33,780 nt of DNA from an uncultured Pigmentiphaga sp. GTDB lineage: Bacteria; Pseudomonadota; Gammaproteobacteria; Burkholderiales; Burkholderiaceae_B. The notes under the pieces are model-generated. The model searched no databases. It was not told the DNA's origin and saw only the letters and a program-made list of their open reading frames with translations. The DNA lies in NCBI GenBank assembly GCA_937891425.1, contig CALAGD010000012.1:1-33780 (forward strand), in the 5' to 3' direction. A program made the position numbers and the translations under genes. Of the stretch, positions 1-7,394 are shown piece by piece; positions within the stretch are counted from its first letter, which is position 1, and each line of letters begins with the position of its first letter.

Positions 1-112
1 CACTGATCCTTCTGAAGCATGGTGGGCCTTCGCGCAAAAAGGCCTCACTTTACGGAAAAGTGGCTCAGATTTACTTTGCACTTCGTGGCTCATTTTTACT
101 CTGCGCGCAACA
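1..112. mobile_element. End of a probable IS21-type insertion sequence
   Basis: Two copies of GTGGCTCA start at 60 and 85, each followed by a T/A-rich stretch (ATTTACT and TTTTTACT); they lie 25 bp apart. Closely spaced repeated motifs of this kind inside the terminus are characteristic of the IS21 family, whose ends finish in CA. A CA lies at 111-112, exactly where porin-like coding sequence begins. The transposase genes would lie outside the window to the left, and nothing recognisable of an IstB helper protein is visible in the first 60 bases. The family assignment rests on the repeat pattern only and was not checked against an IS collection; the exact end is uncertain by several bases. 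Confidence 0.5.
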
Positions 113-358
113 GGGGCGGGTATCGGGTATGCCTGGGCCAGGGATGATGACGGGCGCAAGGCGAGAATCCGTCAGCCATTCGTCGGGGTGAAGTACTTCC
201 TCAGCAAGCGTACTGAACTCTACGCCATGGCCGCCTTCAACCATACATCGGATCGCCACGTAGTCCCCGCCACGGTCGGGTCGCCGGGCGGTGCACCGGG
301 CATTTCGTCGAGCAGCTCGATGAACGTCGTGCGCTTCGGCATCAACCACATGTTCTGA
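113..358 (+). pseudogene. 3' fragment of an outer-membrane porin gene
   Basis: The frame ending with TGA at 356-358 encodes the last ~80 residues of a Burkholderiales-type general porin: a VGVKYFLSKRTELYAMAAF strand (about 190-246), an extracellular-loop-like Gly/Ser-rich stretch, and a final strand VVRFGINHMF ending in Phe, the usual BAM recognition residue of trimeric porins. Nothing upstream of about 113 resembles a porin. Instead, IS-like terminal repeats adjoin it, so the signal peptide and most of the barrel are missing from this side. The frame happens to stay open through the repeats to base 2, but no porin sequence is recognisable there. It is probably not expressed as a functional porin. 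The alternative is that the rest of the gene lies left of an intact IS outside the window. Confidence 0.65.
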
Positions 359-426
359 GCGGTACCGATGTAGCGTGTGGCGTACGAGCGGCCCCGTGCC
401 GGCTGCGCCGCACGTGTCGGCTACGG

Positions 427-1338
427 CTAATAACGGCGGGCCGATTCAATTTCCTCGAGTACACGGCAATAGAGCGCGTAACGGCCCGGGTCTATCTCGC
501 CCCACTTGAGCGCTTCGAGCACCCGGCACCCGGGCTCATGCCGGTGGGTGCAGTCGTAGAAGCGGCAATCGGACGCATGTGGCGCAAACTCGGGAAAGCC
601 GCGTTCGACTTCCTCCCGGCCAAGGTGCAGCAGTCCGAATTCCTGGAAGCCGGGTGAGTCGATGATCTCGCCGCCCGCGTATTCGGCGTACGGCGGCATG
701 TGGTAGAGACGGGTGTGGGTGGTGGTGTGGCGGCCTGAACCCAGAGCTGTTGATATTTCCCGGGTAGCGGCGTTTGCCGTGGGAACCAGTACGTTCAGTA
801 TGGTGGACTTGCCCATTCCGCTGGGTCCCAGCAGCAGGCTGGTACGTTCGGCGAGGTGCGGGTAGAGCGCTGCGCGGGCGCTTTCGGCATCCAGTGCGGA
901 AATTTCGAGAATGGGTACGCCCACCACGGCCAAGGGAGCCAGTCGTTGCCGCGCGCGCGCGAGCCCGGCAGGCAGATCGACCTTGTTCAGGACAATAAGA
1001 CACGGTACGTCGGCGCTGCGTGCGCCCAGCAAGGCGCGGCCCACGAGTTCATCGGAAAAATCGGGTTCCGTGGCAACCACGAGGACGACCTGGTCGATGT
1101 TGGCTGCGAACTGCTTGCTGCGTTGCTGGTCGCTGCGGTAAAGCAGATTGCGACGGGGCAAGATCTTCTCGATGGCCCCTTCGCCTGTGCCCTGCAACGT
1201 GATGGCGACTTCGTCTCCCACCACGGCCTGGCCCTTCTTGCCGCGCGGAAAGCAGTGGCGGGTACTGCCGTCGGGCAGCTCCACAATGTAGTGTCGTCCA
1301 TGGGACGAGACGACCCGGCCTGTCCTCTTCTGATTCAC
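427..1338 (-). CDS. rsgA: Ribosome small-subunit-dependent GTPase A (RsgA)
   Basis: A 303-residue circularly permuted GTPase that checks late maturation of the 30S ribosomal subunit and releases assembly factors. An N-terminal OB-like region (about 1-75) is followed by the permuted G motifs: G4 NKVD at 118-121, G5 ISA near 146-148, the P-loop GPSGMGKST at 171-179 and G3 DSPG at 227-230. A C-terminal zinc-binding module follows with Cys258, Cys263, His265 and Cys271. The start is GTG at 1338, chosen because the protein then begins MNQKRTGRV and the codon overlaps the phhB stop as GTGA. The frame is open much further upstream, but that stretch only shadows phhB. It is the last gene of an overlapping three-gene operon, so it is probably translated by coupling from phhB. 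Confidence 0.96.
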   Translation of the reverse strand: MNQKRTGRVVSSHGRHYIVELPDGSTRHCFPRGKKGQAVVGDEVAITLQGTGEGAIEKILPRRNLLYRSDQQRSKQFAANIDQVVLVVATEPDFSDELVGRALLGARSADVPCLIVLNKVDLPAGLARARQRLAPLAVVGVPILEISALDAESARAALYPHLAERTSLLLGPSGMGKSTILNVLVPTANAATREISTALGSGRHTTTHTRLYHMPPYAEYAGGEIIDSPGFQEFGLLHLGREEVERGFPEFAPHASDCRFYDCTHRHEPGCRVLEALKWGEIDPGRYALYCRVLEEIESARRY

Positions 1339-1691
1339 AGACCGTATACCTCGTCGATGCGTGCTGCGCAGATGAAGTCGTTGAGCGTGATTCCATTGGC
1401 AGAGTGGGTACTGAACGCCAGCGTGGCGGTGTTGTAACCCACCTGCATGTCGGGGTGGTGGTCCTGGCGGTGCAGGAACCAGGCGATGGCATTGAGGAAG
1501 GCCATCGTTTCGTGGAAATTCTGAAACTGGAAGGTGCGACGGATCGCACCGTCGTGATGCTCCCAGTGAGGCAACGCCTGCAGCTGCGCCAGGATCGCGC
1601 CGTCGCTGAGGCGATCGGCGCCAGTCATGTGGCGACAATGCAGTACGCGCAGCTGTTCGGCAGCAAGTGGCGTGTAGGCGCTGTCGTTCAT
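1335..1691 (-). CDS. phhB: Pterin-4a-carbinolamine dehydratase
   Basis: A 118-residue member of the PCD/DCoH family. The enzyme dehydrates 4a-hydroxytetrahydrobiopterin during recycling of the pterin cofactor used by aromatic amino acid hydroxylases. The family signature HHPDM is at 78-82, followed by the usual strand-helix segment VGYNTATLAF and ITLNDFICAARID near the C terminus. The first ~21 residues precede the usual family start, and Met22 would give a more typical length. The upstream ATG at 1691 is preferred because GGAG sits 6 bases before it and it forms an ATGA overlap with the peptidase stop. No phenylalanine hydroxylase gene is present in the window, so its partner is elsewhere or it serves another pterin reaction. 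Confidence 0.93.
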   Translation of the reverse strand: MNDSAYTPLAAEQLRVLHCRHMTGADRLSDGAILAQLQALPHWEHHDGAIRRTFQFQNFHETMAFLNAIAWFLHRQDHHPDMQVGYNTATLAFSTHSANGITLNDFICAARIDEVYGL

Positions 1692-2941
1692 GCTTCACTC
1701 CATGTGAGCCTGCCGATGCGGACAGCCGCAGGGGGATGGCTGTCGTAGAACGCGGAATGAGCCGGATCCGGCGTCAGGGTGGCCGCGTTGTCGTCGTACA
1801 GCTTGACCAGCGCCGATACCAGCTTCGCCGGATCTGTTTGTTGGGCTGCAAATTCATCGGCCTGGAACTCGTCGCGGCGCGACAGCCAGCTTGCCAGCGG
1901 CGTGAGCGGGAACGTGAAAACCGGGGCCACGAGGAAGAACAGGACGAGTGCAACCCCGTGGTTCGGGCCAAGCAAGTTGGGCTCCACGCCAAGACCGGTG
2001 TAGAACCAGCTGCGGTTGACGAGCCAGCCGAGCACTGCCAGGAATACGAAGGAGGCGGCCAGACTCATGACGATGCGCCGCAGGATATGGCGGTGTTTGA
2101 AGTGGCCCAGCTCATGCGCCAGGACAGCCTCGATTTCATCGGCGTTCAGGCGCGAAAGCAGGGTGTCGAAGAAGACGATGCGTTTTGCGCGGCCGAATCC
2201 GGTGAAGTAGGCATTGCCATGCGCCGAGCGTTTCGAGCCGTCCATGACGAACAGGCCATTCAGCGAAAAGCCGCACCGCTCGGCCAGGGCACGGATGCGG
2301 GCAGCCAGCGCTTCGTCGGCCAACGGTGTGAACTTGTTGAAGAGCGGTGCAATGACTGTGGGGAAAAGCCAGATTACCGCGAGGTTAAACACGGCCCAGA
2401 CCGCCCAGGCCCAGATCCACCAGTAGGCTCCGGTGCGCTGCATCAGCCACAACACGACTGCCAGCAGCGGCAACCCGAGCACCGCGGCGAGCAGCGAGGA
2501 TTTCAGCAGGTCGGCAAGGAAGAGCTTGCGTGTCATGCGGTTGAAGCCGAACCGCTCTTCAAGATGGAACTGCCGATACCAGGCGAAAGGCAGACCGAGC
2601 ACCCCCAGGAGCACCACGACGCTGGTGACGAGAAACATCTGTTGCACCAGAGGTGAGACGGGCAGCCCCTGGCTCCAGACGGAGAGCACCTGGAGGCCGC
2701 CCAGCAGCGTGAGCGCGACCAGGACCATGGCATCGAATACTGTCTCCAGCATGCCCAGCCGGGTGCGCTGTATGGTGTAGTCGGCGGCACGCTGGTGGCT
2801 GCGCAACCGGATGCGTTCTGCGAACACCGCGGGAACCTGGTCGCGATGGAGCGCGACGTGACGGATCTGCCGGGTGGCAAGCCACAGGCGCAGGACGACG
2901 CCAGCCGTAAGAAAAGCGACGAAAAGCAGTGTAAATGCCAT
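1688..2941 (-). CDS. M48 family (Ste24-type) membrane zinc metallopeptidase
   Basis: A 417-residue integral membrane peptidase of the Ste24/CAAX-protease branch of family M48. An N-terminal membrane half has hydrophobic segments near 2-20, 65-85, 103-122, 148-167 and 172-195. The catalytic HExxH motif follows as HELGH at 276-280, and the third zinc ligand is Glu358 in SRRDEFQAD. Another hydrophobic pair lies at 290-310 and 328-345, and the C terminus carries the family SHPPAAVRI motif (401-409). It is expected to cut membrane or membrane-associated proteins; the bacterial substrate is unknown. Start ATG 2941 was chosen because the protein then begins with a membrane segment (MAFTLLFVAF). It is first in the operon with phhB and rsgA and diverges from orn with 68 bp between the start codons. 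Confidence 0.92.
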   Translation of the reverse strand: MAFTLLFVAFLTAGVVLRLWLATRQIRHVALHRDQVPAVFAERIRLRSHQRAADYTIQRTRLGMLETVFDAMVLVALTLLGGLQVLSVWSQGLPVSPLVQQMFLVTSVVVLLGVLGLPFAWYRQFHLEERFGFNRMTRKLFLADLLKSSLLAAVLGLPLLAVVLWLMQRTGAYWWIWAWAVWAVFNLAVIWLFPTVIAPLFNKFTPLADEALAARIRALAERCGFSLNGLFVMDGSKRSAHGNAYFTGFGRAKRIVFFDTLLSRLNADEIEAVLAHELGHFKHRHILRRIVMSLAASFVFLAVLGWLVNRSWFYTGLGVEPNLLGPNHGVALVLFFLVAPVFTFPLTPLASWLSRRDEFQADEFAAQQTDPAKLVSALVKLYDDNAATLTPDPAHSAFYDSHPPAAVRIGRLTWSEA

Positions 2942-3009
2942 AGGATCCGGTAACCAGATGGGGTATGCGAGAATGCTGGATTTACCGCACCACCCGGAGT
3001 TCAGATTAT
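2942..3009. promoter_or_regulatory. Compact divergent promoter region, M48 peptidase / orn
   Basis: Only 68 bp separate the two divergent start codons, so the promoters for the peptidase-phhB-rsgA operon and for orn must overlap each other or lie inside the opposite gene. A GGAG at 2996-2999 is 10 bases before the orn ATG. I do not see a confident -35/-10 pair. Confidence 0.4.
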
Positions 3010-3555
3010 ATGGCCCCAAATGAGAACCACTTGATATGGCTTGACATGGAAATGACCGGGCTCGACCCGGAGCGCGAGCGCATCATCGAGGTGGCCGTCG
3101 TCGTGACCGATTCGAACCTGGAGGTCGTGGCCGAGGGCCCGGTGCTCGTCATCCACCAGCCCGATTCCTTGCTTGATGCCATGGATAGCTGGAACAAGTC
3201 GACGCACGGCAAGAGTGGCCTGATCGAGAAGGTCAGGGCATCGACCCTGACGGAAGCACAGGCCGAAGAACAGCTGCTGGAGTTTCTGCGCGCTTACGTG
3301 CCGGCTGGGGCCTCTCCGCTGTGCGGCAACTCCATTGGCCAGGATCGCCGCTTCATGGCCCGCTACATGCCGCGGCTGGAGGCCCACTTCCACTACCGGA
3401 ACCTCGACGTCAGTACGCTCAAGGAACTGTGCCGGCGCTGGAAGCCGGACATTTACAGGTCATTCTCCAAGACATCGCGCCACGAGGCGCTGTCGGACGT
3501 TTACGACTCGATCGCGGAGCTCAAGTATTACCGCGAGCACTTCCTGAAACTCTAG
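3010..3555 (+). CDS. orn: Oligoribonuclease
   Basis: A 181-residue DEDDh 3'-5' exoribonuclease that degrades the shortest RNA fragments, and pGpG from c-di-GMP turnover, to mononucleotides in the cytoplasm. The acidic residues are in place: Asp12 and Glu14 in LDMEMTGLDP, Asn107 and Asp112 in GNSIGQDRRF, and His158 and Asp163 in SRHEALSDV. Length matches the family. Start ATG 3010 gives the usual N terminus just before LIWLDMEMTGL; an upstream ATG at 2965 in the same frame would add an unlike-family extension. Its 3' end overlaps the convergent MATE gene by 35 bp. Confidence 0.96.
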   Translation: MAPNENHLIWLDMEMTGLDPERERIIEVAVVVTDSNLEVVAEGPVLVIHQPDSLLDAMDSWNKSTHGKSGLIEKVRASTLTEAQAEEQLLEFLRAYVPAGASPLCGNSIGQDRRFMARYMPRLEAHFHYRNLDVSTLKELCRRWKPDIYRSFSKTSRHEALSDVYDSIAELKYYREHFLKL

Positions 3556-4957
3556 CCGCGCGATGCTGGCGCGGATATTCCCGCACCACGTACCCGTAGA
3601 CCGGCAACAGGGCGATCAGTGACAGGACCATTCCGACCGTCGCCATGATCCACATCGCGGCCGCCCCGGCTGGGGCGTGCGGCGACCAGATACGGATCAG
3701 CGGCTCCAGCAGTTCGGCCTGCGGGCCGAACGCCACCAGCCAGCCACCCACCAGGCCAACCCCGCCGAGTGCTGCGATCTGTACCAGCATGGGAACCAGA
3801 GCCACCTTGTAGGCGCGCAGCAGGTAGATCACCAGCGTCTGCGCACTGTCGGCCATGTGGAAGGCGGGCACGATGGCCAGGAGGGCGAATGCGGCGGCGG
3901 CAACCTGCGCATTGTCCGTGTAAGCCTGCACGATCCATCCACGTCCCGTCAGGACCAGCAGCACGGTGACGATGGCAGCACCGGCCGTCAGAAGTATGCC
4001 AGCCCGGCCGAACACGATGGCCTGTCGGAACTGGCGGGCGCCCAGCGCCTGCCCCGTCTGGGCAGCCGTCGCGATGCCGATCGCCATGGGTGCCATGTAG
4101 CACAACGCAGCAACGTTGGCGCTGATCTGGTGCGCCCCCATGACGACCACACCTTCCCGTGCCACGATCAGGGCCATGAAGGTGAAGGCAGCGACCTCCA
4201 CCAGGTAGGAGCCGCCCATGGGCAGCCCCAGGCGCAATAGGGTACGCAAGGTGGGCCAGTGCGGCCGGCCGAGCCGCAGACCGAACTTCGCATAGTACGT
4301 ATCACGGCGCATCGTCAGGCCAGCCACTGCCACGCTGATCCAGAAGACCAGCGCCGTGGAGATGCCGGCGCCCACCGCGCCCAGCGCGGGCATGCCGAAA
4401 TGGCCGAAGATCAGCACCCAGTTGAAGAATGCCTTCAGCAGTACGCCGAGCAGGTTGATCCACATGATCAGCTGCGGGCGCGAGACCGCGGCACCCAGCG
4501 AGTGCATGGTGCGAAAGACCAGTGCCGCCGGCAGCGCCACGGCAAGGGTGGTGAGGTAGCCGTCGATGCGGGCGCGCACGGCGGGTTCGACATCACCCGA
4601 CAACGAGAGCCAGGCGCCCGGGAACAGCAGTATGGTGCCGCCAATGACCGACAGTGTCAGGGCGAGCCAGACGCCCTGGCCCCACGCCGCGCCTACCTCC
4701 GGAAACTGCCGTGCGCCGTAGTGATGCGCCAGGATGGGAATGAGTGCATGCACGATGCCCATCAGTCCGACGAACACCGTGATGTAGATGGACACGCTCA
4801 GGCTCATGGCCGCGAGATCGACTGCCGAAGCGTGGCCGGTCATGGCCGTATCAAGCACGCCCAGGGCGATCCCTGCCCATTGGCCGACGAGCACTGGCCA
4901 TGCCTGGTGCACGAGATGCCGGATGCTGCCAGACAGGGAAAGCGGATGAGGACTCAT
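3521..4957 (-). CDS. MATE family multidrug/toxin exporter
   Basis: A 478-residue polytopic protein of the MATE (NorM-like) superfamily, which exports cationic drugs or metabolites using a Na+ or H+ gradient. Recognisable features are the N-terminal segment around WPVLVGQWAGIALGVLDTAMTG (residues ~20-41) and the repeat of that theme at the start of the second half (LRLGLPMGGSYLVEVAAFTFMALIV). About twelve hydrophobic helices are present in two sixes. Start ATG 4957 forms an ATGA overlap with the stop of the upstream glycosyltransferase-like gene, so the two are co-translated. The substrate cannot be told from sequence. The last 35 bp are shared with the 3' end of orn on the opposite strand. 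Confidence 0.9.
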   Translation of the reverse strand: MSPHPLSLSGSIRHLVHQAWPVLVGQWAGIALGVLDTAMTGHASAVDLAAMSLSVSIYITVFVGLMGIVHALIPILAHHYGARQFPEVGAAWGQGVWLALTLSVIGGTILLFPGAWLSLSGDVEPAVRARIDGYLTTLAVALPAALVFRTMHSLGAAVSRPQLIMWINLLGVLLKAFFNWVLIFGHFGMPALGAVGAGISTALVFWISVAVAGLTMRRDTYYAKFGLRLGRPHWPTLRTLLRLGLPMGGSYLVEVAAFTFMALIVAREGVVVMGAHQISANVAALCYMAPMAIGIATAAQTGQALGARQFRQAIVFGRAGILLTAGAAIVTVLLVLTGRGWIVQAYTDNAQVAAAAFALLAIVPAFHMADSAQTLVIYLLRAYKVALVPMLVQIAALGGVGLVGGWLVAFGPQAELLEPLIRIWSPHAPAGAAAMWIMATVGMVLSLIALLPVYGYVVREYPRQHRAARVSGSARGNT

Positions 4958-6669
4958 TGCACTCGCAATAGCAGGTAGCGTTCGACGCGGTCCGACGGGC
5001 GTGCACCTTCCCACAGCACGATACTGCCGGCCGGCTGGCTGAGCAGTCGTTGCGCCTGTGTCGTTTGCTGCAACACCAAAGGACAGCGCTCGTCAAACGA
5101 GAAACGCAGGCCCGCGAACACGGCAAACGAAGCGCGTTGGGCGAGCCCGAGGTTGCTTGAACGGACACACGCGCTACTGCCCTCGGCCTGCAGGGCCGAG
5201 CGGACGGCGTTGGCGACGGGCCGGTAACTGCGTGCGTAGTCGATTGAAGGGAGCCAGAGCGTGTTCAGCAGGACCCAGGTGATCAATACCCCACCTGCCG
5301 AGAGGATCGACCCGCGCCACAGGGCGGCAGGTTGCACCCGCAGCCTCCAGGTGATGAGAGCAATCCAGCCCAGCGTGGCCAGTGCGGCCGCCAGGAAGGC
5401 CCAGAAGTTGAACGAGAGCTCGAAACCCGGCGTCTGCCGTTCAATATTTCCGGCGATCTTTTCAGGCCAGCCGGTCAGCGCCGTCATCCACCCGAACCAG
5501 ACGAGCGCGGCGGATACCGAGAAGGCCATGACGGCGAACCAGTCCAGGGAGTTGACCTGACCGCGGCGCAGGGTTGGCAGCGCGAGCGCACCGAGGGCAG
5601 CGGCCGGGACCACGAGCGCAAGCAGTTCCGGCTCGTCGGGACGATGCATGCAGATGAGCGTAATGAGCGCACCTGCTGCGAGGCCGAGTGGAACGCGCAG
5701 GTGCGGGGAGCCATACCATCCGCGCCAGCGCCAGAGGGTGATCAGCGCGAGTGGCCAGAGTGGCCACAGGAACCAGGGGGCATTGCGCAGTACGCTGGCC
5801 GCACCTCGCAGGGTAATGAGCCCCAGAGTCTCGCGGTGCCAGTGCAGCCACCCATACACCCAGTACGGACTCGTGTGCCAGGCGGCCCACAGCCAGAGCA
5901 GGATCAGACCAAGGGAAATCGGCAGGGCGATGGTGAGCACGGCCCGTTGTTGCGGGCGAGCAGAGCGGGGTATCACCACCACGCATGCGATCAAGAGCGG
6001 CAGCAGTGCGGGCAGCCCGCGTGCAAGAAAGGCGCCCGCGAACGCGAGTCCCAGGCTGAGAGCTCCCGAAACGGGGCGATCCCACAGGCGTGCGAACGAG
6101 TAATAGGCCAGTGCCTGACATGCGAGCGCCGCGGGAATTGCGGACGTTTCATGCGTACGCCAGGCAAGCCCGAGGGTGGCGAGCAAAAGCAGCAGTGCCG
6201 CGTCGGCCAGCATGCGTCCGTAATCGGCAGGTGCGGGCTGGCCGCCGAAGGGCAACGCCAGTGGCTGCGCTTCGGGGCGGCGCCCAAGCAGATAAGTGCC
6301 GTACCAGATCGAGCCCGTGGTAATCGCGAACCAGATCAGGTTGGGGAGGCGGGCAGCCACGATCTCGCCCAGCCAGGGCCCCAGCAAGGACATGCAGAGG
6401 GCCCCCAGCCACATGGCAAGCGGACCATTGATGCTGGCCGCCACACCCGCGATCTGGGGCACCACCCAGGCCGGACCTCCGTCGTGGACCGCTGTCCACA
6501 TCTGGGCCATGCCGATGACGTCGTCAGTCTTCCAGGGGTCGCGCTGGAACAGGCCGAATACGATGTAAACGAGACAGACGGTCAGCAGCACCGGCCGCGA
6601 CAGGCGTGCCGCGGCGGGGGCGGTGAGGCGTGCAGGCGTCGTGCGTGGAGCAGAGGGTGTAGCGGACAC
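4954..6669 (-). CDS. Membrane glycosyltransferase-like protein (GT-C / PMT-ArnT type)
   Basis: A 571-residue membrane protein with about eleven or twelve hydrophobic helices and a soluble C-terminal tail. After the first helix comes a short periplasmic loop with RDPWKTDD (residues ~43-50), resembling the acidic motif of GT-C glycosyltransferases such as ArnT and the protein mannosyltransferases, which use polyprenyl-phosphate sugars as donors. The C terminus (about 480-571) is a small soluble domain with two Cys (SSACVRSS, DERCPLV). Known relatives modify lipid A or envelope proteins; the acceptor here is unknown. It overlaps the MATE gene by ATGA, forming a two-gene unit. The general class is fairly secure; the exact family is not. 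Confidence 0.75.
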   Translation of the reverse strand: MSATPSAPRTTPARLTAPAAARLSRPVLLTVCLVYIVFGLFQRDPWKTDDVIGMAQMWTAVHDGGPAWVVPQIAGVAASINGPLAMWLGALCMSLLGPWLGEIVAARLPNLIWFAITTGSIWYGTYLLGRRPEAQPLALPFGGQPAPADYGRMLADAALLLLLATLGLAWRTHETSAIPAALACQALAYYSFARLWDRPVSGALSLGLAFAGAFLARGLPALLPLLIACVVVIPRSARPQQRAVLTIALPISLGLILLWLWAAWHTSPYWVYGWLHWHRETLGLITLRGAASVLRNAPWFLWPLWPLALITLWRWRGWYGSPHLRVPLGLAAGALITLICMHRPDEPELLALVVPAAALGALALPTLRRGQVNSLDWFAVMAFSVSAALVWFGWMTALTGWPEKIAGNIERQTPGFELSFNFWAFLAAALATLGWIALITWRLRVQPAALWRGSILSAGGVLITWVLLNTLWLPSIDYARSYRPVANAVRSALQAEGSSACVRSSNLGLAQRASFAVFAGLRFSFDERCPLVLQQTTQAQRLLSQPAGSIVLWEGARPSDRVERYLLLRVQ

Positions 6670-6725
6670 GGGGCAGAACCGGAAGTACAGCGCAACTTGC
6701 TTGTTGACGACCCGCCATTATGAAC

Positions 6726-6751
6726 AAAAAAGGGCAGCCTGATGGCTGCCC
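6726..6751 (-). terminator. Rho-independent terminator after rpmE2
   Basis: A perfect 8-bp stem (GGGCAGCC at 6732-6739 with GGCTGCCC at 6744-6751) encloses a 4-nt loop. Read on the minus strand it is followed directly by six T residues (6731-6726). It sits 34 bp after the rpmE2 stop and ahead of the glycosyltransferase gene, so it separates the two minus-strand units. Confidence 0.9.
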
Positions 6752-6785
6752 CGATGCAAAACGGTCGGCGCGCGCAACGCTGTGG

Positions 6786-7055
6786 TCAGCCTTGCTTGCG
6801 GGCGCGCGTGCCTTCGGTGCGCGCAAAGCGCTGGCGGAACTTCTCGACGCGGCCGGTTTCGACGATGCGGGTTTGGGCGCCGGTGTAGAACGGGTGCGAC
6901 TCGGACGTCACGTCGCATTTGAACAGGGGATACACCTTGCCATCGATTTCGATGGTTTCGCGCGTTTGAACCGTGGAGCGAATGATGAACTGGCTGCCGG
7001 TCTGTACGTCTACGAACGCGACTTCGCGGTACTCAGGATGAATGCCTTCTTTCAT
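6786..7055 (-). CDS. rpmE2: 50S ribosomal protein L31, type B (zinc-independent)
   Basis: An 89-residue type B L31 beginning MKEGIHPEYREVAFVDV, with the conserved core FKCDVTSESHPFYTG at 46-60 and a basic tail. It has a single Cys (47) and lacks the CxxC pair of zinc-binding type A L31, so it can replace the zinc form when zinc is scarce; in other bacteria such paralogues are under Zur. ATG 7055 is preceded by AAGGAAA, about 10 bases upstream. A strong terminator follows. Whether the genome also has a type A copy cannot be seen here; in many Burkholderiales the type B form is the only L31. Confidence 0.95.
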   Translation of the reverse strand: MKEGIHPEYREVAFVDVQTGSQFIIRSTVQTRETIEIDGKVYPLFKCDVTSESHPFYTGAQTRIVETGRVEKFRQRFARTEGTRARKQG

Positions 7056-7394
7056 GGCGCGTAATTTCCTTGGGTAGGAGCCTTCCTCCCCGTGCGTACT
7101 GCGTACCTGGGGCGCTGCCCGAGGCAGCAAAGAAGACCAAAGCTTGCGGTGTGGAAAGCTACGCTACTAGCACTGGGCACCGGGTTGTGGCTAGAGCGTA
7201 AAGCCTATCGTCAAAAACGTTAAATTATGGCCCGAAAGCAAGGCAAATGCAATTCTGGAGGCTAACGCTGGCAGCGATACAACGTTCGCGGCCGGAGGCT
7301 GGAAATGCACGGGCCCAACCGTTGGCCGGACCCGCTGGTCATCTCGAGCGTGGCTGGTTTCGGCAACCCAGGCTGCTTCGAAGCGCTGGTGGAA
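7056..7394. other. Intergenic region upstream of rpmE2
   Basis: About 340 bp between the rpmE2 start and the end of the lipoprotein gene. It must hold the rpmE2 promoter and leader. The visible structure is one imperfect inverted repeat (7161-7199, listed separately) and an A/T-rich patch around 7211-7227. No plausible coding frame or tRNA was seen. Confidence 0.5.
7161..7199. repeat. Inverted repeat in the rpmE2 leader/promoter region
   Basis: The left arm ACGCT-A-CTAGC (7161-7171) pairs with the right arm GCTAG-AGCGT (7190-7199): ten base pairs with one bulged A around an 18-nt loop. It lies 106-144 bp upstream of the rpmE2 start codon. It could be an operator, a leader hairpin or chance; no T-run follows on either strand, so it is not a terminator. 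Confidence 0.45.

Noticed and set aside
1339..1698. N-terminal extension of rsgA in the same frame
   Set aside because: This stretch overlaps phhB in another frame and shows no conserved sequence; the GTG at 1338 gives the family-like N terminus.
1667..2656. 329-codon plus-strand open frame
   Set aside because: It is antisense to the M48 peptidase, whose HELGH and third-ligand motifs show which strand is coding.
5332..6723. 463-codon plus-strand open frame
   Set aside because: It is antisense to the glycosyltransferase-like gene; its composition (Arg/Gly/Glu/Gln-rich, no hydrophobic core) is typical of a GC-rich shadow frame.
7200..7235. Possible Zur box upstream of rpmE2
   Set aside because: An A/T-rich patch with GTTAAATTATGG was considered, but it lacks the symmetric arms expected of a Zur site.
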